Of a stretch of 64,000 bases of DNA, positions 63,335-64,000 are shown one piece after another. The stretch lies in NCBI GenBank assembly GCA_025057275.1, contig JANWXQ010000094.1, forward strand, positions 19,834-83,833. The letters are read 5' to 3'. This stretch comes from Chitinophagales bacterium. Its GTDB lineage: Bacteria; Bacteroidota; Bacteroidia; Chitinophagales; UBA10324. Within the stretch, counting starts at the first letter, position 1; each line of letters begins with the position of its first letter. Made by a program: the position numbers and the translations under genes. Under the pieces are notes generated by a model. That model did no database searches. It had not been told where the DNA came from and saw only the letters and a list, made by a program, of their open reading frames with translations.

Positions 63335-64000
63335 ATGCCCGTGCTGCGCCTTCTGCTGACCGGCATCTTTTTAGTTCCTTTCGCCCTTGCCGCCCAACAT
63401 GCCTATTACTGGGTGCCGCAGACCAATCAACTGGCCTCCGACCCGGCCAACTGGCGCCGCGCCTCCTGTTCCGGACCCTCCGGTCAGTTGCCCGGTGCGA
63501 ACGACAGCCTCATCTTTTCCAAATGCAGCGGTACGTCGCACAACTGCACGGTGGATCTGGACCTCAATGTAAAGCACATAGAACTCAAATCATCCTATCA
63601 GGCTGTTGTTACCGTTCAGGCCGGCAAAAACATCACCTTTTCTAAAGGCAAATTCAGCGGCGGAACGTTTGTGGCCAACAGCGGTAACATCACGGCAGAG
63701 AAATCACTAAAGATCAGCGGCACCCAGTTTACCGCTCCTTCCGGTACACTTTACGTGAAAAAGGAATTTGTTTTTTCCTCCGGATCATTTCATCACAACA
63801 ACGGTCTGGTGGTTTTGCAGAAAGGCTCCGGCAGCACCACCAAAATTTCCGGCAACTCCGCAACGGTCCCTGCCCTCAACCTATACCGGCTGGAATTGTC
63901 TCCTTCAGGATCCAACGGCACCACGTTTGATTTCAATCATCTTAAAGTTTTTGTACACAACGAACTCAAATGCTCAGGCACCAAACCGCTGATTGTACAG
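63335..64000 (+). CDS. Paralogue of the preceding T9SS protein, truncated by the window end
   Basis: From an ATG at 63335 a frame stays open to the window edge (222 codons). After a signal peptide ending ALAAQ comes YYWVPQTNQLASDPANWR and CSGPSGQLPGANDS, nearly matching FYWLPSSNQLASDPDNWR and CSGPSGQLPSATDT of the upstream gene, and the similarity continues through GGTF, FTAPSGTLYVKKEF and HHNNG. The two genes are a tandem duplication 61 bases apart. The C-terminal domains lie outside the window. The TAACTTGC sequence upstream is a poor promoter match, so read-through from the first gene is possible. Confidence 0.8.
   Translation, partial: MPVLRLLLTGIFLVPFALAAQHAYYWVPQTNQLASDPANWRRASCSGPSGQLPGANDSLIFSKCSGTSHNCTVDLDLNVKHIELKSSYQAVVTVQAGKNITFSKGKFSGGTFVANSGNITAEKSLKISGTQFTAPSGTLYVKKEFVFSSGSFHHNNGLVVLQKGSGSTTKISGNSATVPALNLYRLELSPSGSNGTTFDFNHLKVFVHNELKCSGTKPLIVQ

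Overview
The window comes from a member of the Bacteroidota, probably a Chitinophagales- or Saprospirales-like lineage (inference from gene content; no rRNA is present to place it). The signs are PorU/PorV-type type IX secretion (T9SS) proteins, three proteins with T9SS C-terminal sorting domains, a PUR-domain (DUF3276) protein, the long Bacteroidota forms of IspG and NusB, and many TAnnTTTG -7 promoter boxes in place of sigma-70 boxes. The non-mevalonate isoprenoid pathway (ispE, ispG) and a heptose epimerase (hldD) indicate a Gram-negative envelope. DNA is gene-dense, with no gap over about 150 bp. I see no transposase, integrase, CRISPR array or rRNA. One tRNA (Asn) is present.

Bases 1-27.4 kb are mostly housekeeping: carA (5' truncated by the window edge), ispE, a PorV-like/PorU-like pair, hscA, a LapA-like membrane protein, a tandem-domain universal stress protein, a nucleoside phosphorylase, hldD, ychF, a PUR protein, an ABC exporter, a leucine-dehydrogenase-type enzyme, nusB, rplS, a GT39-like glycosyltransferase, ispG, a small CPxC membrane protein, prfA, tRNA-Asn, a BadF-type sugar kinase, a PfkB kinase and asd.

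Bases 27.5-53.6 kb form a polysaccharide locus lying entirely on the minus strand. It encodes precursor enzymes (UXS-like, WbpD-like, WbpA/TviB-like, RfbB, WbpP-like, Rmd-like), export and polymerisation machinery (Wza-like, Wzz-like, a PHP-type CpsB phosphatase, a Wzx-like flippase, a Wzy-like polymerase), two glycosyltransferases, an MBOAT/SGNH O-acylation pair, seven sulfotransferases and CysQ, the phosphatase that removes PAP, the by-product of sulfotransfer. From the MBOAT gene (43095) down to the Rmd-like gene (29011), thirteen genes are packed with overlaps or very short gaps and look like one operon. The best reading is a dedicated system for making and exporting a heavily sulfated, O-acylated surface or extracellular polysaccharide. 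This is the most notable system in the window.

Bases 53.7-64 kb hold uvrB, a secreted cytochrome c / type II copper monooxygenase-like fusion with a T9SS tail, a 1953-residue T9SS protein carrying a DUF3494-like (ice-binding-type) domain and an embedded clan GH-A-like glycosidase domain, and the start of a tandem paralogue of that protein that runs off the window. A recurring regulatory pattern is a TAnnTTTG or TATCTTCG box only 4-16 bases before the start codon, which predicts leaderless or nearly leaderless mRNAs.
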